From contig JAGAXP010000266.1 in assembly GCA_017940955.1 (NCBI GenBank), forward strand, positions 1 to 11,631: a DNA stretch of 11,631 nucleotides, given 5' to 3'. Both the position numbers and the translations under genes were made by a program. The DNA comes from Oribacterium sp. (GTDB lineage Bacteria; Bacillota_A; Clostridia; Lachnospirales; Lachnospiraceae). The notes beneath the pieces were generated by a model that was given only the letters and a program-made list of their open reading frames with translations, ran no database searches and was not told the DNA's origin. Shown piece after piece: positions 1 through 6,055 of the stretch. Position 1 is the first letter of the stretch; each line of letters begins with the position of its first letter.

Positions 1-30
1 CAAGTGCTCTACCGACTGAGCTACAGCCTC
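1..30 (-). tRNA. partial tRNA, 5' half only, possibly tRNA-Lys
   Basis: Read leftward, the sequence gives a 7-base acceptor strand GAGGCTG, the TA of positions 8-9, and a complete D arm (GCTC AGTCGGTA GAGC), then runs off the window after CACTTG. The anticodon is outside the window, so the identity is not shown. A 5' end beginning GAG and a place after His and Gln fit tRNA-Lys, as in many clostridial tRNA clusters, but this is a guess from context. It is the most downstream visible member of the leftward tRNA operon. Confidence 0.8.
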
Positions 31-35
31 ATAAA

Positions 36-107
36 CAGGGCCAGTTGGATTCGAACCAACGAATGCAGGCGTCAAAGGCCTGTGCCTTACCGCTTGGCGA
101 TAGCCCC
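36..107 (-). tRNA. tRNA-Gln (anticodon TTG)
   Basis: The leftward reading folds as a full cloverleaf: acceptor GGGGCTA pairing with TGGCCCT (with G-T wobbles), an anticodon stem CAGGC/GCCTG holding the loop CTTTGAC (anticodon TTG), and a T arm GTTGG-TTCGAAT-CCAAC. The discriminator base is G, as usual for tRNA-Gln. No CCA is encoded, so CCA must be added by nucleotidyltransferase. It lies 20 bases from tRNA-His and 5 bases from the partial tRNA, which points to one co-transcribed, processed operon. Confidence 0.95.
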
Positions 108-127
108 ACTTTAGCCTGCTGGCTAAG

Positions 128-202
128 GGTGGGTACCGGAACTCGAATCCGGGATCTCCAGAACCACAATCTGGCGCGATAACCAACTACGCTATACCCA
201 CC
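128..202 (-). tRNA. tRNA-His (anticodon GTG)
   Basis: Read leftward, the gene has an acceptor stem GTGGGTA/TACCCAC, anticodon stem CCAGA/TCTGG around a loop containing GTG, and a T arm CCCGG-ATTCGAG-TTCCGG region. The extra G at position -1 that histidyl-tRNA synthetase needs is encoded at 202 and lies opposite discriminator C at 128. CCA is not encoded. It is the second gene of the leftward operon. Confidence 0.95.
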
Positions 203-230
203 ATATTACGGTCGCTTAAGCGAACCAATG

Positions 231-254
231 TCATTCTCTTTTATTAAAGAGAAA
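231..254 (-). other. hairpin in the Arg-His tRNA spacer
   Basis: TTCTCTTT (234-241) and AAAGAGAA (246-253) form an 8-bp stem with a 4-base loop, directly after the 3' end of tRNA-Arg. It may assist processing or act as a weak attenuator. No U-run follows it on the leftward transcript, so it is not a standard terminator. Confidence 0.45.
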
Positions 255-328
<74 letters not shown>

Positions 329-332
329 ATTT

Positions 333-351
333 GTCGCTCGTTTTAAGCGAC
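333..351 (-). other. leader hairpin upstream of tRNA-Arg
   Basis: GTCGCT (333-338) and AGCGAC (346-351) pair around a 7-base loop in the short leader between the promoter and tRNA-Arg. A related palindrome, TCGCTTAAGCGA, sits at 212-223 in the next spacer. Both probably belong to the precursor RNA and may be processing determinants. Confidence 0.4.
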
Positions 352-357
352 TCAGTT

Positions 358-386
358 ATTCTAGCGAATAGCTGATTGAATGTCAA
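358..386 (-). promoter_or_regulatory. sigma-A promoter of the tRNA operon
   Basis: On the leftward strand there is a perfect -35 TTGACA (381-386), a 17-base spacer, and a -10 TAGAAT (358-363). An AT-rich stretch (387-412) lies upstream and could act as an UP element. This is close to consensus, as expected for a stable-RNA operon. Transcription would start near 351 and read into tRNA-Arg. Confidence 0.9.
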
Positions 387-412
387 CACAAATTTTTATT
401 TTTTTATTTTTA

Positions 413-442
413 TTTTACGAGGGCCTTGAGGCCCTCGTAAAA
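413..442 (-). terminator. 13-bp hairpin after eda, probable terminator
   Basis: TTTTACGAGGGCC (413-425) and GGCCCTCGTAAAA (430-442) form a perfect stem with loop TTGA, 8 bases after the eda stop. On the eda transcript the stem is followed by an A-rich, not U-rich, run, so it is not a textbook Rho-independent terminator. Its place between eda and the tRNA promoter still makes a 3'-end role likely. Confidence 0.55.
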
Positions 443-450
443 CCGGCATA

Positions 451-1083
451 TCAGTGAGTAAGATCGTATGCTTCGCGGCAAAGCTTTGCGATTCCGTCCC
501 AATCCTTTGCTGCTACCATATCCTTCTTGCATACCCATGTTCCGCCAACACTGATGATCTTGTCGAAACCGAGATACTCGTTGACATTGTCAACATTTAC
601 TCCGCCTGTAGGCATGAACTTGAGCTGAGGGAATACGCTGGCAAGTGACTTGATGGTCTTAAGTCCGCCGTAGTTTCCTGCAGGGAAGAACTTAACCATA
701 GGAAGGTTGTATCTTAATGCGTTTGTGATATCTGTAGGAGTACATGTTCCCGGGCAGTAAGCTACACCGTGTCCGATAGCGCACTGTGCTACTTCGTCAG
801 AGAATGAAGGTGCAACGATGAACTGAGCGCCTGCATTGATGGCACGTGTGCACTGCTCACGATCGATGACTGTTCCTGCACCAACTACAACATTTGGACA
901 CTCCTTGGCGATACGTGCGATGGCTTCTGCTGCTGCAGGTGTTCTGAAGGTAACCTCAGCCATAGGAAGCTTGCCGGCCTCAAGAGCCTTTGCAAGAGGA
1001 ACTGCATCCTCAACATCATCGATAACTACTACAGGACAAACCTTGATCTCTGCAAGCTTAGCCATAAAATCTTGTTGTGTCAT
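451..1083 (-). CDS. eda: 2-keto-3-deoxy-6-phosphogluconate / 2-keto-4-hydroxyglutarate aldolase
   Basis: This cytoplasmic class I aldolase of 210 residues splits KDPG into pyruvate and glyceraldehyde 3-phosphate, the last step of hexuronate breakdown. It has the usual family length and all key motifs: Glu43 and Arg47 in EVTFRT, GAGTV (68-72), the Schiff-base Lys131 in VKFFPAG, and the phosphate-binding PTGG (158-161) and GGTW (180-183). The start at 1083 is supported by AAGGAG (1091-1096) 7 bases upstream. It stands alone as a leftward unit with its own promoter, a catabolite-response element and a TGTATAC motif shared with uxuA, which ties it to the uronate genes 3.4 kb away. The KDG kinase that would supply its substrate is not in the window. 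The product could also act on KHG, as many Eda proteins do. Confidence 0.95.
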   Translation of the reverse strand: MTQQDFMAKLAEIKVCPVVVIDDVEDAVPLAKALEAGKLPMAEVTFRTPAAAEAIARIAKECPNVVVGAGTVIDREQCTRAINAGAQFIVAPSFSDEVAQCAIGHGVAYCPGTCTPTDITNALRYNLPMVKFFPAGNYGGLKTIKSLASVFPQLKFMPTGGVNVDNVNEYLGFDKIISVGGTWVCKKDMVAAKDWDGIAKLCREAYDLTH

Positions 1084-1154
1084 AACATATCTCCTTTATT
1101 TTCAATATAAAAACTTATCATATGCGGTAATGCACGGGGGATTGGCATCACCTT

Positions 1155-1164
1155 TGGTATACAC
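1155..1164. promoter_or_regulatory. TGTATAC operator in the eda leader
   Basis: The leftward strand reads GTGTATACCAA, a near-palindrome around GTATAC. It resembles the UxuR/ExuR type of operator (TTGGTATACCAA) of FadR-subfamily regulators. It lies about +20 to +30 from the predicted start and matches sites by uxuA and the regulator gene. Confidence 0.55.
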
Positions 1165-1169
1165 GCGAC

Positions 1170-1183
1170 TGTAACCGCTTACA
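1170..1183 (-). promoter_or_regulatory. catabolite-response element (cre) at the eda start
   Basis: TGTAAGCGGTTACA on the leftward strand is an almost perfect inverted repeat with the central CG typical of LacI-family operators, and it matches the CcpA cre consensus at every core position. It begins at about +1 of the predicted eda transcript, a position suited to repression by CcpA or a LacI-type sugar regulator. No LacI-family gene is in the window, so a global regulator is likeliest. Confidence 0.7.
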
Positions 1184-1190
1184 TTTAGGT

Positions 1191-1219
1191 ATTATAAAGG
1201 ATTATCGTCCGGCTTACAA
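1191..1219 (-). promoter_or_regulatory. sigma-A promoter of eda
   Basis: The leftward strand carries -35 TTGTAA (1214-1219), a 17-base spacer and a perfect -10 TATAAT (1191-1196). The start would fall near 1184, leaving a leader of about 100 bases that contains two operator-like sites. Confidence 0.8.
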
Positions 1220-1255
1220 GAGGGAATTTACTATATTTTTAAAGAATGAACATGT

Positions 1256-1356
1256 CCCGGCAGGGGCATTACTCACCGGCAAGAACAGTCCCGACCGGCG
1301 AGAATCGTCCCGACCGGCAAGAATCGTCCCGACCGGCAGGGACGATCCCTGCCGGT
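1256..1356. repeat. 19-bp tandem repeat ending in a perfect palindrome
   Basis: Three 19-bp units (1275, 1294, 1313; unit type ACCGGCAAGAATCGTCCCG) differ by only one to four bases. A degenerate unit precedes them at 1256 in the same register. The next register (1332) turns into a palindrome, ACCGGCAGGGA / TCCCTGCCGGT with loop CGA (1332-1356). The array lies in the spacer between the convergent-facing ends of the eda promoter region and the terminator of the fusion gene. It resembles extragenic GC-rich palindromic repeats; function unknown. Confidence 0.8.
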
Positions 1357-1363
1357 GCCGGGT

Positions 1364-1396
1364 AAAAAAAGGGGAAACGCTGTATAGCGTTTCCCC
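1364..1396 (-). terminator. Rho-independent terminator of the fusion gene
   Basis: GGGGAAACGC (1371-1380) pairs perfectly with GCGTTTCCCC (1387-1396) around a 6-base loop. On the leftward transcript the stem is followed by seven U residues (1364-1370). It lies 19 bases past the stop of the RdgB-phosphoesterase fusion. Confidence 0.95.
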
Positions 1397-1415
1397 CGAT
1401 GGGTTTTTGAAAAAA

Positions 1416-2600
1416 TCAGTGGAGCTTCAGGTATACCTGGTGGTAAGTCAGCTCACCCTCTTCGCTTACGTCCACAACCATATAGGACGGACGTCTGTCT
1501 GACTGTCTCGGGTAACTGATGGAACCGGGATTTATGCAGGTTACACCGTTTATATCCTTGAGATAAGGCCGGTGGGTATGACCGAACATTGCGATATCAC
1601 AGCCCCGGGCCTTAGCTTCCTCTGTAAGCTGGGTAAGGTCCATGCCGACTCCGTAGTAGTGACCGTGGGTAAGGAAGCACTTGTGTTTACCCAGAGTGAT
1701 CACCTGTTCTCTCGGAAGTTCGGTAAAAAAGTCATTATTGCCCTGGACAAAGTAGCATTCAACACCGTCACCGGCATATTGCTTTATCATATGCTCGGTT
1801 CCCTCGGAATCCCCGAGATGTATGAGATAATCAATCATTCCGAGTCTTTTCAGAACATCTTTAAGATTGTCATCCTTACGATGAGAATCGCTGACTATCA
1901 GGGCTGTCTGAAAGGGGCGGACAAGTCCGCTGCCCTCCTTTCTTTCGGGAAACGCACCGCTGTTAATGCCTTTTTCTTTGTCTTCCCCGATAACACGCTT
2001 TAAAAGCTCCCGCATGGCTCTCAGGGCTTTTCCTCTGTGGGACATACTGTTTTTCTCCTCTGCCGTAAGTTCTGCGGAAGTTTTTCCGTATTCGGGAAGG
2101 TACAGTATGGGATCGTAACCGAAACCGTTGGTTCCCTTAGGCTCTTTTGCTATGAGGCCTTCGAATTTTCCTTCTGTGTGAAAGACTCTTCCGTCGGCAA
2201 ATACCGCACAGATACTGCAGGCAAAATGTGCTGCTCTTTCATCTCCCTCTGCGAATCTGAGTTCATGGATGATTCTTGCATTTTTGACATCATAGGAGGT
2301 GTCTTCACCGAGATATCTTGCGCTGTAAATACCCGGCATACCCAGCATGTAATTTACGCATAATCCGGAGTCGTCCGACATGATAATGTCATCGTCCTCA
2401 AGCATATCGTGGGCAAGCATATAGCTTCTTATGCCGGAAGCCTTGAGCTCGGCATTTTCTGCAAAGGTCTTTCCTGTCTCAACAGGTTCGAAGTCGATTC
2501 CGAGCTCACTCTTTGCTACGATATCTTCAGTCACATCGCCAAGGATCTGCCTGATCTCTTTCATTTTGTTCTTGTTATGGGTGGCAAAAATAATACGCAT
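1416..2600 (-). CDS. fusion of RdgB/Ham1 XTP/dITP pyrophosphatase and YfcE-type metallophosphoesterase
   Basis: This 394-residue protein has two complete enzyme domains in one frame. Residues 1-205 are a RdgB/Ham1 nucleotide pyrophosphatase, which removes XTP, ITP and dITP: THNKNKMKEI (7-16), DSGL (77-80), MPGIYSARY (88-96), GTNGFGYDPIL (156-166) and SHRGKAL (187-193). Residues 206-230 form a charged linker. Residues 232-394 are a YfcE/MJ0936 calcineurin-like phosphodiesterase with all metal motifs: DSH (238-240), GD (263-264), GNND (287-290), HGH (312-314) and GHTH (340-343). Separate rdgB and yfcE genes are neighbours in many Firmicutes, so fusion of an ancestral gene pair is a fair reading. 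The start ATG has only a weak AGAAAG upstream, and I see no clear promoter. A strong terminator follows. Both domains should be cytoplasmic; the phosphodiesterase substrate cannot be told from sequence. Confidence 0.93.
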   Translation of the reverse strand: MRIIFATHNKNKMKEIRQILGDVTEDIVAKSELGIDFEPVETGKTFAENAELKASGIRSYMLAHDMLEDDDIIMSDDSGLCVNYMLGMPGIYSARYLGEDTSYDVKNARIIHELRFAEGDERAAHFACSICAVFADGRVFHTEGKFEGLIAKEPKGTNGFGYDPILYLPEYGKTSAELTAEEKNSMSHRGKALRAMRELLKRVIGEDKEKGINSGAFPERKEGSGLVRPFQTALIVSDSHRKDDNLKDVLKRLGMIDYLIHLGDSEGTEHMIKQYAGDGVECYFVQGNNDFFTELPREQVITLGKHKCFLTHGHYYGVGMDLTQLTEEAKARGCDIAMFGHTHRPYLKDINGVTCINPGSISYPRQSDRRPSYMVVDVSEEGELTYHQVYLKLH

Positions 2601-2917
2601 AATGTCTACTTTCTTTTTCTGAGTTTACTGCTGCTTTTGGATACTGAAATCTGTTGTCGGAAAAACGCTGCAGCAAAAATCATAATTGCTTTCAGTAAGT
2701 AATCATACCAAAGACACAGCCTAAGATGAAAGCTTTATTTATCATTTTGGATAATTTATCCCCCTGGCCACCGACTGAACTGTTACCCGGGTATGACAAA
2801 GTACCACAGGGGGCGGTTCTCGACGACGAGAACCGCCCCCTTGTGGTACTTGATAATGTCGGAAGTGAGGATTCTCATGCATGGGAAACTTCACCTTCGA
2901 TGTTTTATGGTATTAAA
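2601..2917. other. intergenic region between the fusion gene and uxuB
   Basis: This 317-base stretch holds the long inverted repeat at 2799-2851 and a 10-base palindrome TACCCGGGTA (2783-2792). I find no convincing promoter for the leftward fusion gene, no RNA gene and no credible small ORF. The open frames in it run through the hairpin and lack ribosome binding sites. Confidence 0.6.
2799..2851 (-). repeat. 24-bp near-perfect inverted repeat after uxuB, possible terminator
   Basis: The left arm (2799-2822, containing GGGGGCGGTTCTCG) pairs with the right arm (2827-2851) over 24 bp with one bulged base and a 4-base loop. On the uxuB transcript only three U residues follow, so any terminator role would be untypical. 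The GC-rich arms in an AT-rich spacer look like an extragenic palindromic element or an mRNA 3'-end stabiliser for uxuAB. Confidence 0.8.
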
Positions 2918-4528
2918 TTATCCGAGATACTTAACAAGTGTGGCTCTTACTGCGCCGGCACCTGCGATTTCTTCTTTAAAAAGCTCTTCGATTCTCTCTC
3001 CGAGACCGACTGAATAGAGGTCTGAACCAAAGATGTTGACATTGGAAAGAATAGGCTTTAACTTGTCGCCTACAGTCTCCTGCTTTCCGAGCTCGATGCC
3101 GCGGAGCGTCTCTGTGAGTGAATCAAGCATAGGATCTGAGGAACGTTCAAATGCTTCACCCTTATCATTAACACCGAGAAGATATCTGAGCCAGCCGGCA
3201 ATGGCAAGAGGGATAGCCTCTAGCTTCTTTGCATCGCCGTACTTTGCTACATAGCTCTTGATAGTCTCGCCGTAACGGATGCCAACCTTCTGAGAGGTAT
3301 CGGTTGCGATACGCTGAGGTGTATCAGGCATGAAGGGGTTAGGGATACGTTCGTTGATGACTTCATTAACAAAGGCTTCAGGTGAAAGGATGCCGGGATC
3401 GGTGACAACAGGCATACCTTCAACAGGTCCGATTCTGTGAACAAGCTCTTTGAGCTCCTTATCCTTCATCTCATCCGCAATAAGGTCATAACCAAGAACG
3501 CAGCCGTAAACTGCAAGTGCTGTGTGAAGAGGGTTAAGGCAGGTTGTTACCTTCATTCTCTCCACTTTATTAACAGTGTCGCGGTCTGTCATATAAACGC
3601 CGGCCTTCTCAAGTGCGGGACGTCCGTTGGGGAACTTGTCTTCGATAACGAGATACTGGGGGCCTTCTGCATTAACAAAAGGTGCAATGTAGGTGCGCTT
3701 TGAGGTGATAACAGGCTTCATGTTCTCGATTCCGAGCTTCTCGAGTTCTGCCTCAACAGACTCTGCAGGTCTCGGAGTGATCTTGTCGATCATGGACCAG
3801 GGGAAGGCTACGAACTTCTCATCCTTAAGGTAAGCGATGAAATCTGCAGGAACAAAACCCTTCTTCTCCCACTCTTCTGCCATTGTTACGATGGAGCTCA
3901 TGAGCTTCTCGCCGTTGTGTGAGCAGTTGTCGCAGCTTACGATGGCAACAGGATACTTTCCGGCTTTGAAACGCTCGAAAAGAAGTGCTGTAACGATGGC
4001 CATGGCTGCACCCGGCTTCTCGGGACCGTTGTCGATATCTGCCTGAACAAACGGGAAATACTCGCCGGAAGCATTCTTAAGAGCATAGCCCTTTTCTGTG
4101 ATGGTAAAGCTTGCCATCTGGAAATCAGGGTTTGTGAAGATTTCCTTGAGGCGATTCCAGTCAGCAGGTACCTGAGACTGAGCCTTGATGGCTTCGGTAA
4201 GGGAACCGATAACCTGCTTCTCTGTTGAGCCGTCAGCCTTTAATGTTACGCCCAGTACAAGATTGTCATAAGGATCATAAATCTTGTCCACTACGTCAAA
4301 GTCAAAGGTCTCAACACAGGTGATTCCTTTATCAAGTGCACCTTCCCCGATAAGCTTATCAGCGATTCCGCCAATGAAAATACGGAAGATGTTTCCGATT
4401 CCGAAGTGAACCCAGACAGGGGACTTCCTTGTATTCTCTGCAATTTTTTCAATGTCATAGGCAGGGAGCTTTACGCCTGCCTTCTGCCATGCTTCTTTAT
4501 CCTTTAATCCTTCAAGGGTTAAACGCAT
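2918..4528 (-). CDS. uxuB: fructuronate reductase (mannonate oxidoreductase), mannitol dehydrogenase family
   Basis: This 536-residue cytoplasmic NAD-dependent enzyme belongs to the long-chain mannitol dehydrogenase family and should interconvert D-fructuronate and D-mannonate. The N-terminal Rossmann part has VHFGIGNIFRIF (40-51, the family's GxGxFxR motif) and SCDNCSHNG (198-206). The C-terminal catalytic helix has Lys326, Asn332 and His335 in KVTTCLNPLH. In characterised members the Lys is five residues before the Asn; here it is six, a one-residue shift. The start at 4528 is chosen because GGAGGA lies 7 bases upstream and because the longer open frame (to 4612) would run deep into uxuA. 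The uxuA stop and this ATG are one base apart (TAA-A-ATG), so translation is probably coupled. Uronate rather than mannitol specificity is inferred from uxuA next door. Confidence 0.9.
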   Translation of the reverse strand: MRLTLEGLKDKEAWQKAGVKLPAYDIEKIAENTRKSPVWVHFGIGNIFRIFIGGIADKLIGEGALDKGITCVETFDFDVVDKIYDPYDNLVLGVTLKADGSTEKQVIGSLTEAIKAQSQVPADWNRLKEIFTNPDFQMASFTITEKGYALKNASGEYFPFVQADIDNGPEKPGAAMAIVTALLFERFKAGKYPVAIVSCDNCSHNGEKLMSSIVTMAEEWEKKGFVPADFIAYLKDEKFVAFPWSMIDKITPRPAESVEAELEKLGIENMKPVITSKRTYIAPFVNAEGPQYLVIEDKFPNGRPALEKAGVYMTDRDTVNKVERMKVTTCLNPLHTALAVYGCVLGYDLIADEMKDKELKELVHRIGPVEGMPVVTDPGILSPEAFVNEVINERIPNPFMPDTPQRIATDTSQKVGIRYGETIKSYVAKYGDAKKLEAIPLAIAGWLRYLLGVNDKGEAFERSSDPMLDSLTETLRGIELGKQETVGDKLKPILSNVNIFGSDLYSVGLGERIEELFKEEIAGAGAVRATLVKYLG

Positions 4529-4529
4529 T

Positions 4530-5636
4530 TTAGTTTCCTCCAAGTCTCTTCTCACTCTTCTCGATTGCTTCCCAAAGTCCCTGAATGTATGTAGCGCCGA
4601 GGGCTCTGTCATAGAGTCCGTATCCCGGCATTACGCCCGGCTTGCCAACCTCATCCCAGATGCTTCTTCCGTGATCGGGTCTGATAGGTCCGTCGAAACC
4701 TGTCTCATAAAGGGCACGAACGATCTCATACATGTCGAAGTTTCCGTCACTGGAAATGTGGCATGCCTCCTGGAAATCGTAGTTCTCACGGGAGGTATCA
4801 TTGAATCTCAGATTTCTTACGTGAGCAAAATGAATACGGCCCTTAAGTACGCGGATCATGTGAGGAAGATCATTCTCAAGGTTTGTGCCGTAGGAACCTG
4901 AACAGAAGGTTACACCGTTGTGAACATCATCAACTGCCTTCATAAGACGAAGGATGTTCTCCTCTGAGTTGATGATTCTTGTGAGGCCGAATACTGACCA
5001 TGCAGGATCATCCGGGTGGATAGCCATCTTGATATCGTACTTGTTGCATACCGGCATGATAGCCTTAAGGAAGTATACAAGATTCTCGAAAAGCTTCTCG
5101 CCGTCAACATCCTTGTACATATCGAAAAGATCCTTGAGCTTGGCCATACGCTCAGGCTCCCAGCCGGGAAGAACTGTGCCCTGTGACATCTTCTCCATGG
5201 AAGAAGCAAGGTCGTCCGGGTTGATGGCATCGATGGCTTTCTGGCTGTAGGCAAGAACTGTTGATCCGTCTGGATTCTTACGTGCAAGCTCTGTTCTTGT
5301 CCAGTCAAATACAGGCATGAAGTTGTAGCATACAAGGTGAATGTCTTCCTTGCCGAGATTCTCAAGAGTCTCGATATAGTTTGCTATATACTTGTCGCGA
5401 TCCTTGTCACCAACCTTTATGGAATCACAAACGTTAACAGATTCGATTCCGCTGATGTGAAGACCGGAAGCCTCAACCTCTTCTTTTAAAGCATGGATCC
5501 TCTCCTGTGACCATACTTCACCGGGAGTTGTATCATAAAGTGTTGTGATAACACCGGTCACACCGGGAATCTGTCTGATCTGCTGCAGGCTGATGGAATC
5601 GAACTTTGAACCATACCAACGAAATGTCATTTCCAT
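4530..5636 (-). CDS. uxuA: mannonate dehydratase
   Basis: This 368-residue TIM-barrel enzyme dehydrates D-mannonate to 2-keto-3-deoxygluconate. It has the family length and hallmark segments: FRWYG (5-9), CYNFMPVFDWTRT (103-115), HPDDP (207-211), FCSGSYG (244-250), HVRN (272-275), SSDGNFDM (295-302) and RPDHGRS (319-325). By comparison with known UxuA structures, His207, Cys245, His272 and Asp321 would hold the divalent metal (Mn). The ATG at 5636 follows AAGGAG with an 8-base gap; the in-frame ATG two codons later is less well placed. It is the first gene of a two-gene leftward operon with uxuB, with a clear promoter and an operator-like site just upstream, and it is divergent from the GntR-type regulator. 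Confidence 0.97.
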   Translation of the reverse strand: MEMTFRWYGSKFDSISLQQIRQIPGVTGVITTLYDTTPGEVWSQERIHALKEEVEASGLHISGIESVNVCDSIKVGDKDRDKYIANYIETLENLGKEDIHLVCYNFMPVFDWTRTELARKNPDGSTVLAYSQKAIDAINPDDLASSMEKMSQGTVLPGWEPERMAKLKDLFDMYKDVDGEKLFENLVYFLKAIMPVCNKYDIKMAIHPDDPAWSVFGLTRIINSEENILRLMKAVDDVHNGVTFCSGSYGTNLENDLPHMIRVLKGRIHFAHVRNLRFNDTSRENYDFQEACHISSDGNFDMYEIVRALYETGFDGPIRPDHGRSIWDEVGKPGVMPGYGLYDRALGATYIQGLWEAIEKSEKRLGGN

Positions 5637-5695
5637 AATAAAATCTCCTTTTTAGAATAATGCTTTGATAATTGAGGGATTAAAGCGTCCTCAAA

Positions 5696-5705
5696 GTGTA
5701 TACCA
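5696..5705. promoter_or_regulatory. TGTATAC operator in the uxuA leader
   Basis: GTGTATACCA lies about +8 to +17 from the predicted uxuA start, placed to block early elongation. The 10-mer is the same as the one in the eda leader (leftward strand there). A weak cre-like sequence (TTAAAGCGTCCTCA, 5680-5693, three mismatches to the core) lies just downstream. Confidence 0.6.
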
Positions 5706-5719
5706 GTTTTGATGATGCA

Positions 5720-5748
5720 ATACTAATCCTTTTCAGAAAAAAAGTCAA
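5720..5748 (-). promoter_or_regulatory. sigma-A promoter of uxuAB
   Basis: The leftward strand has -35 TTGACT (5743-5748), a 17-base spacer and -10 TAGTAT (5720-5725). The start falls near 5713, giving a leader of about 75 bases before the uxuA ATG. Confidence 0.8.
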
Positions 5749-5770
5749 CAAAAAAATCATAATCAAATAA

Positions 5771-5905
5771 TCGGTTCTTTATTTGATAGTACCGGTTCTG
5801 CCGGTGGGCCATGGGGACGGGGTTGGTGGTCAACCGGCTGTTTCATTTGATACAGTTTGAAAAGCCGGCATAAATAAAGCGCCCGGCAAGACCGGTGCCC
5901 GACTT
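5771..5905. repeat. cluster of GC-rich CCGGC/CCGGT palindromes in the uxuA-regulator spacer
   Basis: Within an AT-rich 419-base divergent spacer this part has ACCGG-TTCTG-CCGGT (5791-5805), GGTTG-GTGGT-CAACC (5821-5835), GCCGGC (5864-5869), CCCGGC (5882-5887) and ACCGGT (5891-5896). The words recall the ACCGGCA units at 1275-1356. It looks like decayed copies of the same extragenic palindrome; no gene is visible. Confidence 0.45.
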
Positions 5906-5957
5906 TTTGATAAAGCTGCCATAGGTTTCTGAAGTTTTATCGAATCAACGATTACAA

Positions 5958-5967
5958 ATGTATACTA
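5958..5967. promoter_or_regulatory. TGTATAC operator, distal site of the regulator gene
   Basis: AAATGTATAC (5956-5965), followed by TA, contains the same TGTATAC core as the uxuA and eda sites. It lies upstream of the regulator's likely -35 and about 95 bases before its ATG. With the site at 6030-6039 it would allow two-site or looped autoregulation. Confidence 0.45.
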
Positions 5968-5990
5968 CAACCCTAATTTCGCTTTCAGAC

Positions 5991-6019
5991 TTGATTTAAT
6001 TCCGGAATTGATTTATTTT
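5991..6019 (+). promoter_or_regulatory. possible promoter of the GntR regulator gene
   Basis: TTGATT (5991-5996), a 17-base spacer and TATTTT (6014-6019) form a modest sigma-A match. TATAAA at 6025-6030 is an alternative -10 without a good -35. Either way the TGTATAC site at 6031-6037 would overlap the transcription start. Confidence 0.4.
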
Positions 6020-6029
6020 TATCATATAA

Positions 6030-6039
6030 ATGTATACAA
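6030..6039. promoter_or_regulatory. TGTATAC operator at the regulator's transcription start
   Basis: AAATGTATAC at 6028-6037 is an exact 10-base match to 5956-5965. It lies 19 bases before the ATG at 6056, so binding would repress the regulator's own gene. Confidence 0.5.
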
Positions 6040-6055
6040 GTTCGAGAGGGATATG

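Noticed and set aside
1256..1356. CRISPR array
   Set aside because: The 19-bp units abut each other with no unique spacers, so it is a simple tandem repeat.
1428..1439. Palindrome CAGGTATACCTG as a fifth operator
   Set aside because: It lies inside the coding end of the fusion gene (residues QVYL region), far from any promoter, and its flanks differ from the TGTATAC sites.
2726..3013. Rightward open frame of 95 codons
   Set aside because: It runs through the long inverted repeat and then antisense to uxuB, with no ribosome binding site.
4529..4612. Longer uxuB start overlapping uxuA
   Set aside because: It overlaps the uxuA 3' end by 28 codons; the ATG at 4528 has GGAGGA at the right spacing and gives a normal N terminus.
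5073..5078. GTATAC inside uxuA
   Set aside because: It is ordinary coding sequence (Val-Tyr codons) with flanks AA and AA, not the TGTATAC form.
6008..6055. TTG start for the regulator, adding 16 residues
   Set aside because: It would put the promoter and operator inside the gene and has no ribosome binding site; ATG 6056 follows GAGAGGG.
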